Of a DNA stretch of 64,000 nucleotides, positions 51,533 to 61,009 are shown piece by piece. Source of the stretch: an uncultured Bacteroides sp. (GTDB taxonomy: Bacteria; Bacteroidota; Bacteroidia; Bacteroidales; Bacteroidaceae); NCBI RefSeq assembly GCF_963675905.1, contig NZ_OY780936.1:744001-808000 (forward strand), given 5' to 3'. The notes under the pieces were generated by a model. The model was not told the DNA's origin. It saw only the letters and a list, made by a program, of their open reading frames with translations, and searched no databases. The first letter of the stretch is position 1; every line of letters starts with the position of its first letter. The position numbers and the translations under genes are program-made.

Positions 51533-52885
51533 TTATTGAATTGCGATTGAAGGAATATTTAAGACTCGTTTCTTAATTATTGCAAACCACAGATAGGCAA
51601 AAAGGCCTTTTGCAATGCTTGTGATACTAATTGCCCACCAAATACCTTCAACTCCCATTCCCAGATTTGTAAGTATAATAGCTAATGGAATGCGTAAACA
51701 ATTAAAAGTAATACTTATAATAGCTGGAGGCAATGTTCTGCCTGTTCCGTAGAATAGTCCCTGAGTTGTAATTTCCAGCATCATAAACAATTGTGAGTAT
51801 CCGTCTATGAATAAGAAAACTCCGCCTGCCAGTATTGCCTTTTCTTCGGGAACAAATAATGAAAAAACTTCCTGACCGTAGAATAAAAATAGGAATGTGC
51901 AGAAAGAGCCAAGAACAGATGTTATCCATAAAGTTGCTTTATAAGCTTGTAATACCCTGCCTTGTTTTCCTGCTGCATAATTTTGAGAGATAAAAGCGCT
52001 GAGTGCACTCGAAAATCCTTGCGATGTATTCCATGTTATAGCTTCAATTTGTCCTCCAAGGGTCATTGTCATTAAACCAATGTGCCCGCCTTGTTCGGAA
52101 GCTAATCTACAGATATACATGTTTACAAAGGCAAACAATGTGTTAAGTGTTGCTGCAGGAAGTCCTAGCTTAAGAATACGTAATGTATAACTTTTCTGAA
52201 GTTTCGTAATAATACTGAAGCCACCTAATATATCTTTTTTCCCTTTTAATTTATAAAGAAACAATCCCAAAACAGCAGCCTGCGAAATCCATGTGGCAAT
52301 TGCTGCCCCGGTGGTTCCCCATTCACATACAAAAATAAATATGGGGTCAAGAACTATATTGATTATTAATCCGGTGCCACTTATATAAAAAGGAACTTTG
52401 CTTCTTCCTGCCGCATTGTAAATACCGGTAAAAGCCGTTGATAAAAACATAAACGGTATGGCAGAAGCTATAATTCTTAGATAAATAACAGCCTTTGCCG
52501 ATATACTACTATTTAATTCATAAACACCAATGATGGGGTGGGCAAATACGAACAGAAATATTCCCAATAATATGGATATAATAAGTGCTATAGTAAGATT
52601 ATGAGATGCAAAGGTTCTGGCTTTAATTTCATCTTTAGCACCAATAGCTTGTCCCACACTAACTTCGGAACCAACTTTATTCAATAATGAAATAGATGTA
52701 GCCATCCAGGCAAGGATACCTACAGTTCCAATTGCCGCAACAGCTTCGCTTCCTATTCTTCCTACCCATGCCGCATTGATAAGACTATAAGCCATTTGTA
52801 TGAAAGAGGTTGCCATTATTGGCATGGCCAGATTGAATAGCTGTTTAAAGATAGGACCTTCCGTGAGGTGTTTTATTCCTTGCAT
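51533..52885 (-). CDS. MATE family efflux transporter (second copy)
   Basis: A 450-aa twelve-TM exporter. MATE motifs include FNLAMPIMATSFIQMAYSLI, WVGRIGSEAVAAIGTVG and the mirrored second half LKLGLPAATLNTLFAFVNMY. It differs strongly from the MATE gene at 6.5 kb and is nearer the NorM/DinF group that follows 'ALANI'-type proteins, so the substrates probably differ. Single gene with a minus-strand TAATTTTG box at 52912-52919. Confidence 0.92.
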   Translation of the reverse strand: MQGIKHLTEGPIFKQLFNLAMPIMATSFIQMAYSLINAAWVGRIGSEAVAAIGTVGILAWMATSISLLNKVGSEVSVGQAIGAKDEIKARTFASHNLTIALIISILLGIFLFVFAHPIIGVYELNSSISAKAVIYLRIIASAIPFMFLSTAFTGIYNAAGRSKVPFYISGTGLIINIVLDPIFIFVCEWGTTGAAIATWISQAAVLGLFLYKLKGKKDILGGFSIITKLQKSYTLRILKLGLPAATLNTLFAFVNMYICRLASEQGGHIGLMTMTLGGQIEAITWNTSQGFSSALSAFISQNYAAGKQGRVLQAYKATLWITSVLGSFCTFLFLFYGQEVFSLFVPEEKAILAGGVFLFIDGYSQLFMMLEITTQGLFYGTGRTLPPAIISITFNCLRIPLAIILTNLGMGVEGIWWAISITSIAKGLFAYLWFAIIKKRVLNIPSIAIQ

Positions 52886-52911
52886 TAAGTTTGTCTTTTT
52901 TATTTTAGTTG

Positions 52912-52919
52912 CAAAATTA
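52912..52919 (-). promoter_or_regulatory. -7 box of the second MATE gene
   Basis: TAATTTTG on the minus strand, 27 bp before the ATG at 52885. Confidence 0.45.
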
Positions 52920-52963
52920 GAAAATTATAATGGATATTAACAGAACCTCTTTCTTAAAAGAGC

Positions 52964-52971
52964 TACCTTTG
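52964..52971 (+). promoter_or_regulatory. -7 box of the TauE/DUF1634 operon
   Basis: TACCTTTG on the plus strand, 29 bp before the ATG at 53001; the -33 region is unclear. Confidence 0.5.
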
Positions 52972-53000
52972 CATTATTTAAAGATAAATAATTATTTTAT

Positions 53001-53834
53001 ATGTCAATTCTTGCATTTACATTAATTCTTCTTCTGGGAGCATATCTGGCCGGATTGGCTGGCTCGCTTACCGGATTGGGCGGGGGAGTGGTTATTATTC
53101 CGCTACTAACATTAGGCTTTAATATAGATATTCGTTATGCCATTGGTTCTGCTTTGGTTGCTTCTATTGCTACTTCTTCAGGATCGGCGAGTGCTTACGT
53201 AAAAGAGGGAATAACCAATATGCGTCTGGGTATGTTTCTCGAAATAGCAACAACTATTGGTGCTGTTGTTGGTGCAACAATCGCAATTTATATGCCTACA
53301 AATGTAATTGCTGTAATCTTTGGTACGGTACTGATCTTCTCGGCTGTAATGACAATAAGAAAGAAACATGATCATAGTGATGTTATAGGAAGTGTTGCTG
53401 CCAGAAAATTAAAACTGAATGGTTCTTATCCTACTGCTGATGGGCAGGTTCATTATCAGTTGACCAATGTCTTCGGAGGCTTTTCCATGATGTCTCTTGC
53501 AGGAGTGCTATCTGGTTTGTTGGGTATTGGTTCGGGAGCATTAAAAGTTTTAGCTATGGATGCTGCTATGCGGGTTCCTTTTAAGGTAAGTACCACAACC
53601 AGTAACTTTATGATTGGAGTTACGGCAGCTGCCAGTGCTGTTGTGTATCTGCAAAGAGGATATATTGATCCCGGCATTGCCTTTCCTGTTATTATTGGAG
53701 TATTGGGCGGAGCAACTACCGGAGCTAAGCTTCTTCCAAGAATGAATGTTAAAGTGTTGAGAATAATATTTAGCGTTGCAATTACTATCGTTGCACTTAA
53801 CATGATGTATAACGGTTTTAATAATAGATTCTAA
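53001..53834 (+). CDS. TauE/SafE-family anion exporter
   Basis: A 277-aa inner-membrane protein with seven to eight TMs. Two family repeats are visible: LAGSLTGLGGGVVIIPLLTL and SLAGVLSGLLGIGSGALKVL, each with the G-x-G-G-x motif. The family exports sulfite, sulfoacetate and related organic anions. The next gene, DUF1634, begins one base after the stop, a common pairing. Confidence 0.92.
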   Translation: MSILAFTLILLLGAYLAGLAGSLTGLGGGVVIIPLLTLGFNIDIRYAIGSALVASIATSSGSASAYVKEGITNMRLGMFLEIATTIGAVVGATIAIYMPTNVIAVIFGTVLIFSAVMTIRKKHDHSDVIGSVAARKLKLNGSYPTADGQVHYQLTNVFGGFSMMSLAGVLSGLLGIGSGALKVLAMDAAMRVPFKVSTTTSNFMIGVTAAASAVVYLQRGYIDPGIAFPVIIGVLGGATTGAKLLPRMNVKVLRIIFSVAITIVALNMMYNGFNNRF

Positions 53835-53835
53835 G

Positions 53836-54240
53836 ATGTTTAAAAAAGATATATCAAATAGAATATTGGGAGACCGCGATCTTCAGAAGATTATTGGAAC
53901 ATTGCTTCGCTTCGGAGTAGTTACAGCAAGTATCATAGCTCTGATAGGAGGAATAATTTATCTATCGGTCCATGGAATGGAGATGAGACCGGTTTATAGC
54001 AGCTTCCATGGTGAACCTTCGGCATATACTAGCTTTGCCGGGATTATGGATAAAGCTTTTTCACTGGATGCACGTGGTATAATGCAGTTAGGAGCGGTAG
54101 TTTTGATTATGACACCAATATTGCGCGTAGTTTGTTCTCTCTTTTCCTTTGCAATAGAGGGAGACAGATTGTATGTTGTGATTACTATAGTTGTATTATC
54201 GGTTATATTATTCAGTATGTTCTCCGGAGTAAAATTATAG
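53836..54240 (+). CDS. DUF1634 family membrane protein
   Basis: A 134-aa protein with three hydrophobic segments (about 18-42, 72-98 and 108-130). The pattern LQKIIGTLLRFGVVTASIIA, then IMQLGAVVLIMTPILRVVCS matches DUF1634, whose genes nearly always follow TauE/SafE genes, as here. Probably an accessory subunit of that exporter; function not demonstrated for the family. Confidence 0.88.
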   Translation: MFKKDISNRILGDRDLQKIIGTLLRFGVVTASIIALIGGIIYLSVHGMEMRPVYSSFHGEPSAYTSFAGIMDKAFSLDARGIMQLGAVVLIMTPILRVVCSLFSFAIEGDRLYVVITIVVLSVILFSMFSGVKL

Positions 54241-54331
54241 TGTACATAGATTTGTAACTCTATCTATAAAGGTTTGTAATACCACAAGGCTTACTTTGCG
54301 AATCGATTAACAAAAATAATACCGATTGGCA

Positions 54332-55510
54332 ATGATAGGTCTTTTTAATGATTGTTTTCCTCCTATAATGGATGGAGTTTCCCTGACTATACAGAATTAT
54401 GCATATTGGCTTAATAAAAAAACAAAGGATGTTTGCGTAGTAACTCCTAAATTACCTAATGTAAAAGATAATGAAGAATACCCTATATATCGTTATTCTT
54501 CTCTCCCTATCCCTATGCGAAAACCCTACCGACTGGGGTTTCCACGGATTGACTGGCCTTTCCATGAAAAAATAAATAGTTTATCATTTGAATTAGTTCA
54601 TGCACATTGCCCGTTCTCTTCAGGATCGTTGGCAATGCGGATAGCTAAGGCTCAGAAGACTCCCATCGTAGCTACTTTCCATTCTAAATATAAAGCCGAC
54701 TTTGAACGCGCTATTCCTAATAAGCGGATTGTAGATTATCTTATAAAAGACATTATTCGTTTTTATGAGTCGGCTGATGAGGTTTGGATTCCTCAGGCTT
54801 CAGTGGAAGAGACGCTCCGCGAGTACGGATACAAAGGTAAGGTAGAGGTTGTAGATAACGGGAATGACTATTCAGGTAATAATTCTGCCTATGTTTTGAG
54901 GGAACATGCGCGGGAAGAACTGGGAGTGAATAGTTGGGAGTTTATATTTCTTTTCGTAGGACAGCACATTTTTGAAAAGAATCTGGTATTTCTTCTGGAA
55001 TCATTGGCACAGTTAAGGGATATTTCCTTTAAGATGTTCTTCATTGGCTCTGGTTATGCAGCAGAAGAACTGAAACAATTAGCTGAAAAATTAAATCTAT
55101 CCTCGAAAGTCTTTTTTCTGGGAACGATTATCGATAGAGAGATTTTGAAGAATTATTATGCGGCGGCCGACTTGTTTCTGTTCCCTTCACTATATGATAA
55201 TGCTCCATTGGTGGTTCGTGAAGCCGCTGCATTACATACACCTTCTCTTTTGATAAAAGATTCTACTTCGGCCGAAATAATCACAGATTCTGTTAATGGC
55301 TTTTTATCCTATAATTCAACTGCTGATTATGCACAAAAAATTCGTGAATTAGTTCAATCACCTCTTTTAATGCGGATGGTGGGCGATAAAGCTTCTCAAA
55401 CGATTGCCCGCTCGTGGGAAGAAGTTGTTGATGAAGTGTATGACAGATATGTGAGTTTGATAAGAAGAACTTCGGGAATTCAGAAAACCTTTCTATGGGA
55501 AGCAATCTGA
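54332..55510 (+). CDS. Glycosyltransferase family 4
   Basis: A 392-aa GT-B retaining glycosyltransferase. The ATG at 54332 (MIGLFNDCFPPIMDGVSLTI) is preferred to the TTG two codons upstream. The N-terminal acceptor half has AHCPFSSGSLAMRIAKAQ; the C-terminal half has LFVGQHIFEKNL and the E-x7-E motif in SLYDNAPLVVREAAALHTPS. It resembles diacylglycerol or phosphatidylinositol glucosyl/mannosyl transferases. The 3' end overlaps the next gene by 16 bp. Confidence 0.92.
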   Translation: MIGLFNDCFPPIMDGVSLTIQNYAYWLNKKTKDVCVVTPKLPNVKDNEEYPIYRYSSLPIPMRKPYRLGFPRIDWPFHEKINSLSFELVHAHCPFSSGSLAMRIAKAQKTPIVATFHSKYKADFERAIPNKRIVDYLIKDIIRFYESADEVWIPQASVEETLREYGYKGKVEVVDNGNDYSGNNSAYVLREHAREELGVNSWEFIFLFVGQHIFEKNLVFLLESLAQLRDISFKMFFIGSGYAAEELKQLAEKLNLSSKVFFLGTIIDREILKNYYAAADLFLFPSLYDNAPLVVREAAALHTPSLLIKDSTSAEIITDSVNGFLSYNSTADYAQKIRELVQSPLLMRMVGDKASQTIARSWEEVVDEVYDRYVSLIRRTSGIQKTFLWEAI

Positions 55511-56511
55511 AGCTTTTTAAAACAAGTTATATTCTGATTCCGGTTATTATCGGATTATCAGTAGTTGGTTGGTTGTTTTACGATGAAATGGATATTTCAG
55601 CCTTTTCATCTATAACCTTCAGCGGACGAATGATCTTTTTTATATTACTGGCTTTTATTTTAATGCTGGGCCGTGACCTGGGATTAATGTGGCGCTACCG
55701 TTTCATGTCAGAGAAAGAACTTACATGGAAGCAGGCTTTTGATGTGAATATACTTTGTGAGTTTACATCCGCAGTAACTCCGCTGTCGATAGGAGGAAGT
55801 AGCCTGGTGGTAGTATTCCTCAATAAAGAAGGACTCAGTGCTGGAAGAAGTGCAGCTATTATGATCTCTTGTCTCTTTCTCGATGAATTGTTTTTGGTAC
55901 TTGCCTGTACCATCTTCTTCTTTCTTATTCCACTAAAGGAATTGTTTGGCGACTCCACTACACTTACAACAAGTGTACAGACATTGTTCTTTTTAACCAA
56001 CGGACTTATTGCGTTTTGGACATTTCTCCTCTTTATGGCTCTTTTTAAACGTCCTTATTGGGTAAAGAAAATTCTTTTTAAAATTTTTAGCCTGTCACTT
56101 TTGCGTTCCAAAAGAAATGCGATAGTCCGGTTTTCTTATAGTCTGGAGAACTGTTCATACCAGTTTAGTAAAAAAACGTTCTCTTTTTGGCTTAAGTCAT
56201 TTGGTGTAACAGCTCTATCGTGGACTTGTCGCTACCTGGTTGTTAATGCACTGATTATGGCTTTTACCCCGTTGGGGAATCATCTCATTGCTTTTGCCCG
56301 CCAATTGCTTCTGTGGATTCTTATGGCGGTTAGTCCCACTCCAGGAGGAAGTGGATTAGGCGAATTTATGTTTAAAGAATATTATTCCGAGTTCTTCACG
56401 GTTTCGGGAGTTGCTGTAATTGTGGCGTTTATTTGGCGGATAATTACTTATTATCTTTATCTGGTGCTTGGCGTGTGCATCATTCCTCAGTGGGTGAAGA
56501 AACTCCGTTGA
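55495..56511 (+). CDS. Lysylphosphatidylglycerol synthase-type (UPF0104) membrane protein
   Basis: A 338-aa polytopic membrane protein of the LPG_synthase_TM/AglD family, with about eight TMs. Conserved blocks: CEFTSAVTPLSIGGSSLVVV and LWILMAVSPTPGGSGLGEFM, the P-T-P-G-G-S-G motif being diagnostic. No aminoacyl-transfer domain is attached, so it is a flippase-like or glycolipid role rather than MprF. It overlaps the GT4 gene by 16 bp, implying a joint function in a glycolipid. Confidence 0.88.
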   Translation: MGSNLKLFKTSYILIPVIIGLSVVGWLFYDEMDISAFSSITFSGRMIFFILLAFILMLGRDLGLMWRYRFMSEKELTWKQAFDVNILCEFTSAVTPLSIGGSSLVVVFLNKEGLSAGRSAAIMISCLFLDELFLVLACTIFFFLIPLKELFGDSTTLTTSVQTLFFLTNGLIAFWTFLLFMALFKRPYWVKKILFKIFSLSLLRSKRNAIVRFSYSLENCSYQFSKKTFSFWLKSFGVTALSWTCRYLVVNALIMAFTPLGNHLIAFARQLLLWILMAVSPTPGGSGLGEFMFKEYYSEFFTVSGVAVIVAFIWRIITYYLYLVLGVCIIPQWVKKLR

Positions 56512-56610
56512 AACATAATTGTTTATCAGTCTTCATTTCATTGTAAAGGAGTTGAAATGCAATCAGTATACCTTTATCCAAAGAAATAAACCCCATAAAT
56601 TGAATAAAAA

Positions 56611-56769
56611 ATGAAAAAGGTAATGCCAGTACAGAGTTGTCATTTTGTAACAGTCGGAATTTTAATGGCTGTTATTGCTGTCCTATTCCTGCTTTATATG
56701 GGAAACTCTCTGTGTCAGACTACTTACCAAATGTATAATGAAAGTAGTTCTATCTATGCAAATAAATAG
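56611..56769 (+). CDS. 52-aa single-pass membrane micro-protein
   Basis: An intact short ORF (MKKVMPVQSCHF..., ending IYANK) with one strongly hydrophobic segment at about 12-31 (FVTVGILMAVIAVLFLLYMG) after a basic start and with a polar Tyr/Ser tail. It lies 100 bp after the LPG-synthase-type gene and before the palindrome array. No family is recognised. The typical membrane-peptide design supports it; it is too short for certainty. Confidence 0.5.
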   Translation: MKKVMPVQSCHFVTVGILMAVIAVLFLLYMGNSLCQTTYQMYNESSSIYANK

Positions 56770-56798
56770 TTCTTTTTTAAGTAGAACTTATTAGTTTC

Positions 56799-56889
56799 TT
56801 TTTTGATATACATCAAATCCTGTTTTAGATGTACATCAAAGCACCCTTTAGATGTATATCATAATACCCGTTTGATGTACATCAAAATA
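56799..56889 (+). repeat. Tandem array of four GATGTACATC palindromes, 23-bp period
   Basis: GATATACATC (56805), GATGTACATC (56828), GATGTATATC (56851) and GATGTACATC (56874) begin exactly 23 bp apart. They are embedded in the longer dyad TTTGATGTACATCAAA with AT-rich or CCC-containing spacers. The array is noncoding, about 150 bp before otsAB, and is the same design as the TGTACA array at 37.8 kb with a different core and a period of 23 rather than 22. The 150 bp after it hold nothing else clear. Confidence 0.9.
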
Positions 56890-57039
56890 TATTTTATTCA
56901 CCACTTGTAGAAAAATGTATCCTTAAGTTCTTATAACTCACATAAGAACTTTTCTTTTCTTAATTTTATAAACAAAGAAATATGTTAATGTGTTCTTGAA
57001 AATATAGCCTTATTCCGGAACTCTACAAGTACTTTGCTT

Positions 57040-59211
57040 ATGAAACTTTTTATTATATCAAACAGACTTCCTTTGAAAGCGACTAAGACAGAATCAAATG
57101 ATTTTGAATTTTGCCGTAGTGAAGGTGGACTTGCCACAGGGTTAGGATCACTAACTATGGATGTGGAAAAACATTGGATAGGGTGGCCGGGTATTTATAC
57201 AGAATCAGATGAGGAAAAGGAAAAGATAATAAGTTATCTTCAACCATATAATTTCCATCCGGTATTCCTGTCTCAGGAACAGATACAAAACTTTTATGAG
57301 GGATACAGTAATAGTACCCTTTGGCCTCTCTGCCATTACTTTTTTTCTTATGTTGATTATGAAAACAAGTATTGGGAATCTTATAAAGAAGTTAATGAAC
57401 TTTTTTGCCAGAGTGCAGCACCACTACTTGAACCGGGAGATATTATCTGGGTGCAGGACTACCACCTGATGCTTCTTCCTCAGTTGCTTAGAAATTCTAC
57501 AAATGATGTCAGCATTGGCTACTTTCACCATATACCGTTCCCGTCTTATGAACTGTTTCGTGTACTTCCGGAAAGGGCCGATATTTTGAACGGACTATTG
57601 GGAGCCGATTTGATAGGTTTTCATACTCACGATTATATGCGGCATTTTGTGAGTGCTGCCGAACGTGTTCTGGATTTGCGGTTTAAGCTTGACCATGTGT
57701 TGCTAGATAACCGGATTGCTTATGCCGATGCCTTTCCCATGGGGATAAATTATTCTTTGTATCATGATGCCATACTCAATCCTTCTGTTCAGCAAAAAGC
57801 TTTTGAACTTAAGAAGGACTATGGAACTCATAAGTTAATTCTTTCTGTAGACAGGCTTGATTACAGTAAAGGAATACTTCATCGTCTGAGAGGGTTTGCT
57901 CTATTCCTCGAAAGGCATCCCGAATATAAAGAGAAGGTATCAATGGCTATGATTATTGTTCCTTCAAGAGATAAAGTGGACAGGTATGCCGGTTTGAAAA
58001 CAAAAATAGATGAATCTATTGGTGCCATTAATGGAAAATATTCTACGATAAACTGGACACCGGTTTATTATTTCTATCATAGCTTTAATTTCGAGGAACT
58101 GGTTGCCATGTATAATATTGCAGATATTGCTTTGGTTACTCCGCTCAGAGATGGCATGAATCTGGTAACAAAAGAATATCTTGCAGCCAAGAGAGATACT
58201 CCGGGAGTATTGATTCTGAGTGAAATGGCTGGTGCGTCAATTGAATTGAGAGAATCAATTATTGTGAATCCCAATGATGTGGGAGAGATAGAACGGGCTA
58301 TTTTAAAGGCTCTGGAAATGCCAGTTGACGAACAACTGCGGAAACTACGGATGATGCAGGAAGATATATCAAAGCAAACAGTAGTCAAATGGGCAAATGA
58401 TTTTGTTCACGAAATTAAAAGAATCAAATTGCAAAACGAAGCTTTGAATAGAAAAAGAATAGAGTATAGCATTTTTAAGCAGATTCAGGGAAAGTATAAA
58501 GAAGCAGCAAGCAGACTCCTGATTCTGGATTATGACGGAACGCTTTGTAAATTCTGCAATATTCCGGAAGATGCTGTGCCTACGCCTGAATTAATGGAAG
58601 TACTTTCAAAACTTTGCGAAGATAAAAAGAATAAAGTAGTTATTAGCAGCGGAAGAGATCATCACACTTTAGATCGTTGGTTTAGTCATTTACCGGTTGA
58701 TCTGGCTGCCGAGCATGGTGCGTTCTACAAAGAAAAGGGTATCTGGAATGAAAATGTTCAGGCCAACCACTGGGATGAGGAAATTATTTCCATTCTTCAA
58801 TCATTTATTGATAAAACACCACATTCCAGATTAGAACAAAAAGAAACAGCCTTAGTGTGGCATTACCGGAATGTAGATACATGGCTGGCTTCCTTACGCG
58901 AACAGCAATTGATTAATGCTTTAATAACTCCTTGTGCAAGGCAAAATCTTCAGATTATGCAGGGAGACAAAATTGTTGAAATCAAATCACCTCTTTACAC
59001 AAAAGGTTCGGAGGCCCGCAGAATATTGCAAAACGATCAGTTCGACTTTATCCTCGCCATGGGAGACGATGTAACAGATGAAGATACTTTTCGTGAACTT
59101 CCCGCTGATGCGTATACTATAAAAATAGGAAATATTTCCGAAATTGCTCGTTACAGCTTGTTGTCACAATCGGAAGTACTTCCCTTTTTAAAACGGTTGA
59201 CTGAAAAATAA
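57040..59211 (+). CDS. otsAB: Trehalose-6-phosphate synthase/phosphatase fusion
   Basis: Makes trehalose from UDP- (or ADP-) glucose and glucose-6-phosphate and removes the phosphate. 723 aa from the ATG at 57040; the TTG two codons upstream is rejected. GT20 synthase domain at about 1-465: IISNRLPLKA, VQDYHLMLLPQLLR, GYFHHIPFPSYELFR, then VDRLDYSKGI and TPLRDGMNLVTKEY. The HAD-type phosphatase has DYDGTL with Asp497/Asp499 and GDDVTDEDTF. The fusion is common in Bacteroidetes. It converges on the GH15 gene with one base between. Confidence 0.96.
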   Translation: MKLFIISNRLPLKATKTESNDFEFCRSEGGLATGLGSLTMDVEKHWIGWPGIYTESDEEKEKIISYLQPYNFHPVFLSQEQIQNFYEGYSNSTLWPLCHYFFSYVDYENKYWESYKEVNELFCQSAAPLLEPGDIIWVQDYHLMLLPQLLRNSTNDVSIGYFHHIPFPSYELFRVLPERADILNGLLGADLIGFHTHDYMRHFVSAAERVLDLRFKLDHVLLDNRIAYADAFPMGINYSLYHDAILNPSVQQKAFELKKDYGTHKLILSVDRLDYSKGILHRLRGFALFLERHPEYKEKVSMAMIIVPSRDKVDRYAGLKTKIDESIGAINGKYSTINWTPVYYFYHSFNFEELVAMYNIADIALVTPLRDGMNLVTKEYLAAKRDTPGVLILSEMAGASIELRESIIVNPNDVGEIERAILKALEMPVDEQLRKLRMMQEDISKQTVVKWANDFVHEIKRIKLQNEALNRKRIEYSIFKQIQGKYKEAASRLLILDYDGTLCKFCNIPEDAVPTPELMEVLSKLCEDKKNKVVISSGRDHHTLDRWFSHLPVDLAAEHGAFYKEKGIWNENVQANHWDEEIISILQSFIDKTPHSRLEQKETALVWHYRNVDTWLASLREQQLINALITPCARQNLQIMQGDKIVEIKSPLYTKGSEARRILQNDQFDFILAMGDDVTDEDTFRELPADAYTIKIGNISEIARYSLLSQSEVLPFLKRLTEK

Positions 59212-59212
59212 A

Positions 59213-61009
59213 CTACGGTTTTACAAATTTTGGCCCTTCTATTTCTTTGGAAAAAAGAAGCGCCGTGTCAATCAATGCAAGATGAGAATAAGCTTGCGGA
59301 AAATTGCCCAGCTGGTCTTTTGTTTCAAAATCCAGGTCTTCGCTAAATAGTCCTAAATGATTGGCATAGCTTATCAGCTCATTAAACATATTCAATGCTT
59401 CTTCTTCTTTTCCTGTTACAAACAAAGCGCGAATCATCCAGAAAGTACAAATGGTAAAAGCGGAAGAAGGTTTACCAAAATCATCTTTATTATTGTAGCG
59501 ATACATCAGTCCTTTGTAATTTAAACTTTGATAAATAGCATCAACTGTCTTTTTATATTTAGGGTCATCTTCACTTATAAATCCGTATGCTTCCATTAAT
59601 AGCAAAGAAGCATCCAGATCAGTGCTGCCGTATGATTGAGAAAAGCTCTGAATTTCTTCATTCCATCCATTCTCAAGAACATCTTCCTTTATGATTTCTG
59701 CAGTCTCCCTCCATCTTTTCGAATAACTGTCGTTATGCAGAAAGCAGGCAATCTTTGCAGCTCTGTCTATAGCCACCCAACACATTATTTTAGAAAAAAC
59801 AAAATGCTTTTCTTCTCCACGTATTTCCCAGATACCTTTATCCGGCTTTTTCCAGTCTTCGGTAACTGTTTTTACTACATTCTTTACTACTGCAAACATG
59901 CTCTCTACTTCATCCAAAGTACCTAAAGAGTAACGATAGTATTTGTAAAGGACATCCATCAGATACCCAAATGAATCATTCTGCTTTTGTATATAAGCAG
60001 CATTCCCAATTCTTACAGGACGCGAATTTTTAAATCCACTCAAGTGCGGCAATTCTTCTTCTTTTAATTGGCGGTCTCCACGAATGCTGTACATTATCTG
60101 CAATGTTTCTTGTTTAGATCTTACAATGTTTAAAATAAACGATATAAAACGTTGAGCTGTGCCCTGATGTCCCGTTTTTATAAGTGTTTCAATAGACATG
60201 GAAGCATCACGAAGCCAGCAGAAACGGTAATCCCAGTTTCGTATATCACCTACCGATTCGGGTATGCTGGTTGTCAAAGCTGCAAGAACAGCTCCCGACC
60301 GGTTATAAGTCATAAGTTTCAGAACAAGAATGCTACGCTCTATCTCTTTATTATATTTTATGTATTTCTTAGAGCGGTTACACCAGTTTAGCCAATATAC
60401 TTTTGTTCGTTCGTAATCTATTTCCACTCTATCAAGGTTAATCTTAATCAGTTTCTGGTTATATGAAATTATAATATATTCATCATGCGTAATTTCGAAT
60501 TCGGCCTTATTGATTATTTTGTTGAAATCTAAACTGGAATAAAAATAGATCGTATCCCGGTTGCTCAGTTTAGAATATGTTTTCAGATATTTTGGTCCCG
60601 TTATATGATACACTTCTGCCTGAGCATAATTCATTCGAGGATCATAGTTCACTCTGAAGCGAGGTCTCCCGTATTTATAACGTATTATCCGGTGAATTTC
60701 CGGAGGCATAAAATATCCTTTTAGTTCACTGATATTGTAGCGCGGCATAAAATCAATAACCTCAAATCCTCCTTCGTCCGATTCGAATGTAGTAGACAGA
60801 ATGTTTGTATGCTCAATATATTTCTGACTTGTTCTGTATTTATCATCAACAATAAAACTCAGACACCCTCCTTTATCTTTGTCCAGGATCTTAGCAAATA
60901 TAGAAGGTGAATCAAATTCGGGAATACAAAACCAGTCAATACTTCCTTTATCGGAAATTAATGCTGCGGTTCTACAGTTACCAATAGCTCCATAATTGAG
61001 ATGTTCCAT
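59213..61009 (-). CDS. Glycoside hydrolase family 15 (glucoamylase/trehalase type)
   Basis: A 598-aa intracellular enzyme without signal peptide. The N-terminal beta-domain starts YGAIGNCRTAALISDKGSID. The alpha/alpha barrel carries NWDYRFCWLRDASMSIETLI, KGIWEIRGEEKHFVFSKIMC (general acid Glu region) and the later FSQSYGSTDLDASLLLMEAY. GH15 includes glucoamylases and, in actinobacteria, trehalases. Being adjacent to otsAB and without a signal peptide, trehalose breakdown is the best guess. Stops of the two genes are one base apart. Confidence 0.92.
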   Translation of the reverse strand: MEHLNYGAIGNCRTAALISDKGSIDWFCIPEFDSPSIFAKILDKDKGGCLSFIVDDKYRTSQKYIEHTNILSTTFESDEGGFEVIDFMPRYNISELKGYFMPPEIHRIIRYKYGRPRFRVNYDPRMNYAQAEVYHITGPKYLKTYSKLSNRDTIYFYSSLDFNKIINKAEFEITHDEYIIISYNQKLIKINLDRVEIDYERTKVYWLNWCNRSKKYIKYNKEIERSILVLKLMTYNRSGAVLAALTTSIPESVGDIRNWDYRFCWLRDASMSIETLIKTGHQGTAQRFISFILNIVRSKQETLQIMYSIRGDRQLKEEELPHLSGFKNSRPVRIGNAAYIQKQNDSFGYLMDVLYKYYRYSLGTLDEVESMFAVVKNVVKTVTEDWKKPDKGIWEIRGEEKHFVFSKIMCWVAIDRAAKIACFLHNDSYSKRWRETAEIIKEDVLENGWNEEIQSFSQSYGSTDLDASLLLMEAYGFISEDDPKYKKTVDAIYQSLNYKGLMYRYNNKDDFGKPSSAFTICTFWMIRALFVTGKEEEALNMFNELISYANHLGLFSEDLDFETKDQLGNFPQAYSHLALIDTALLFSKEIEGPKFVKP

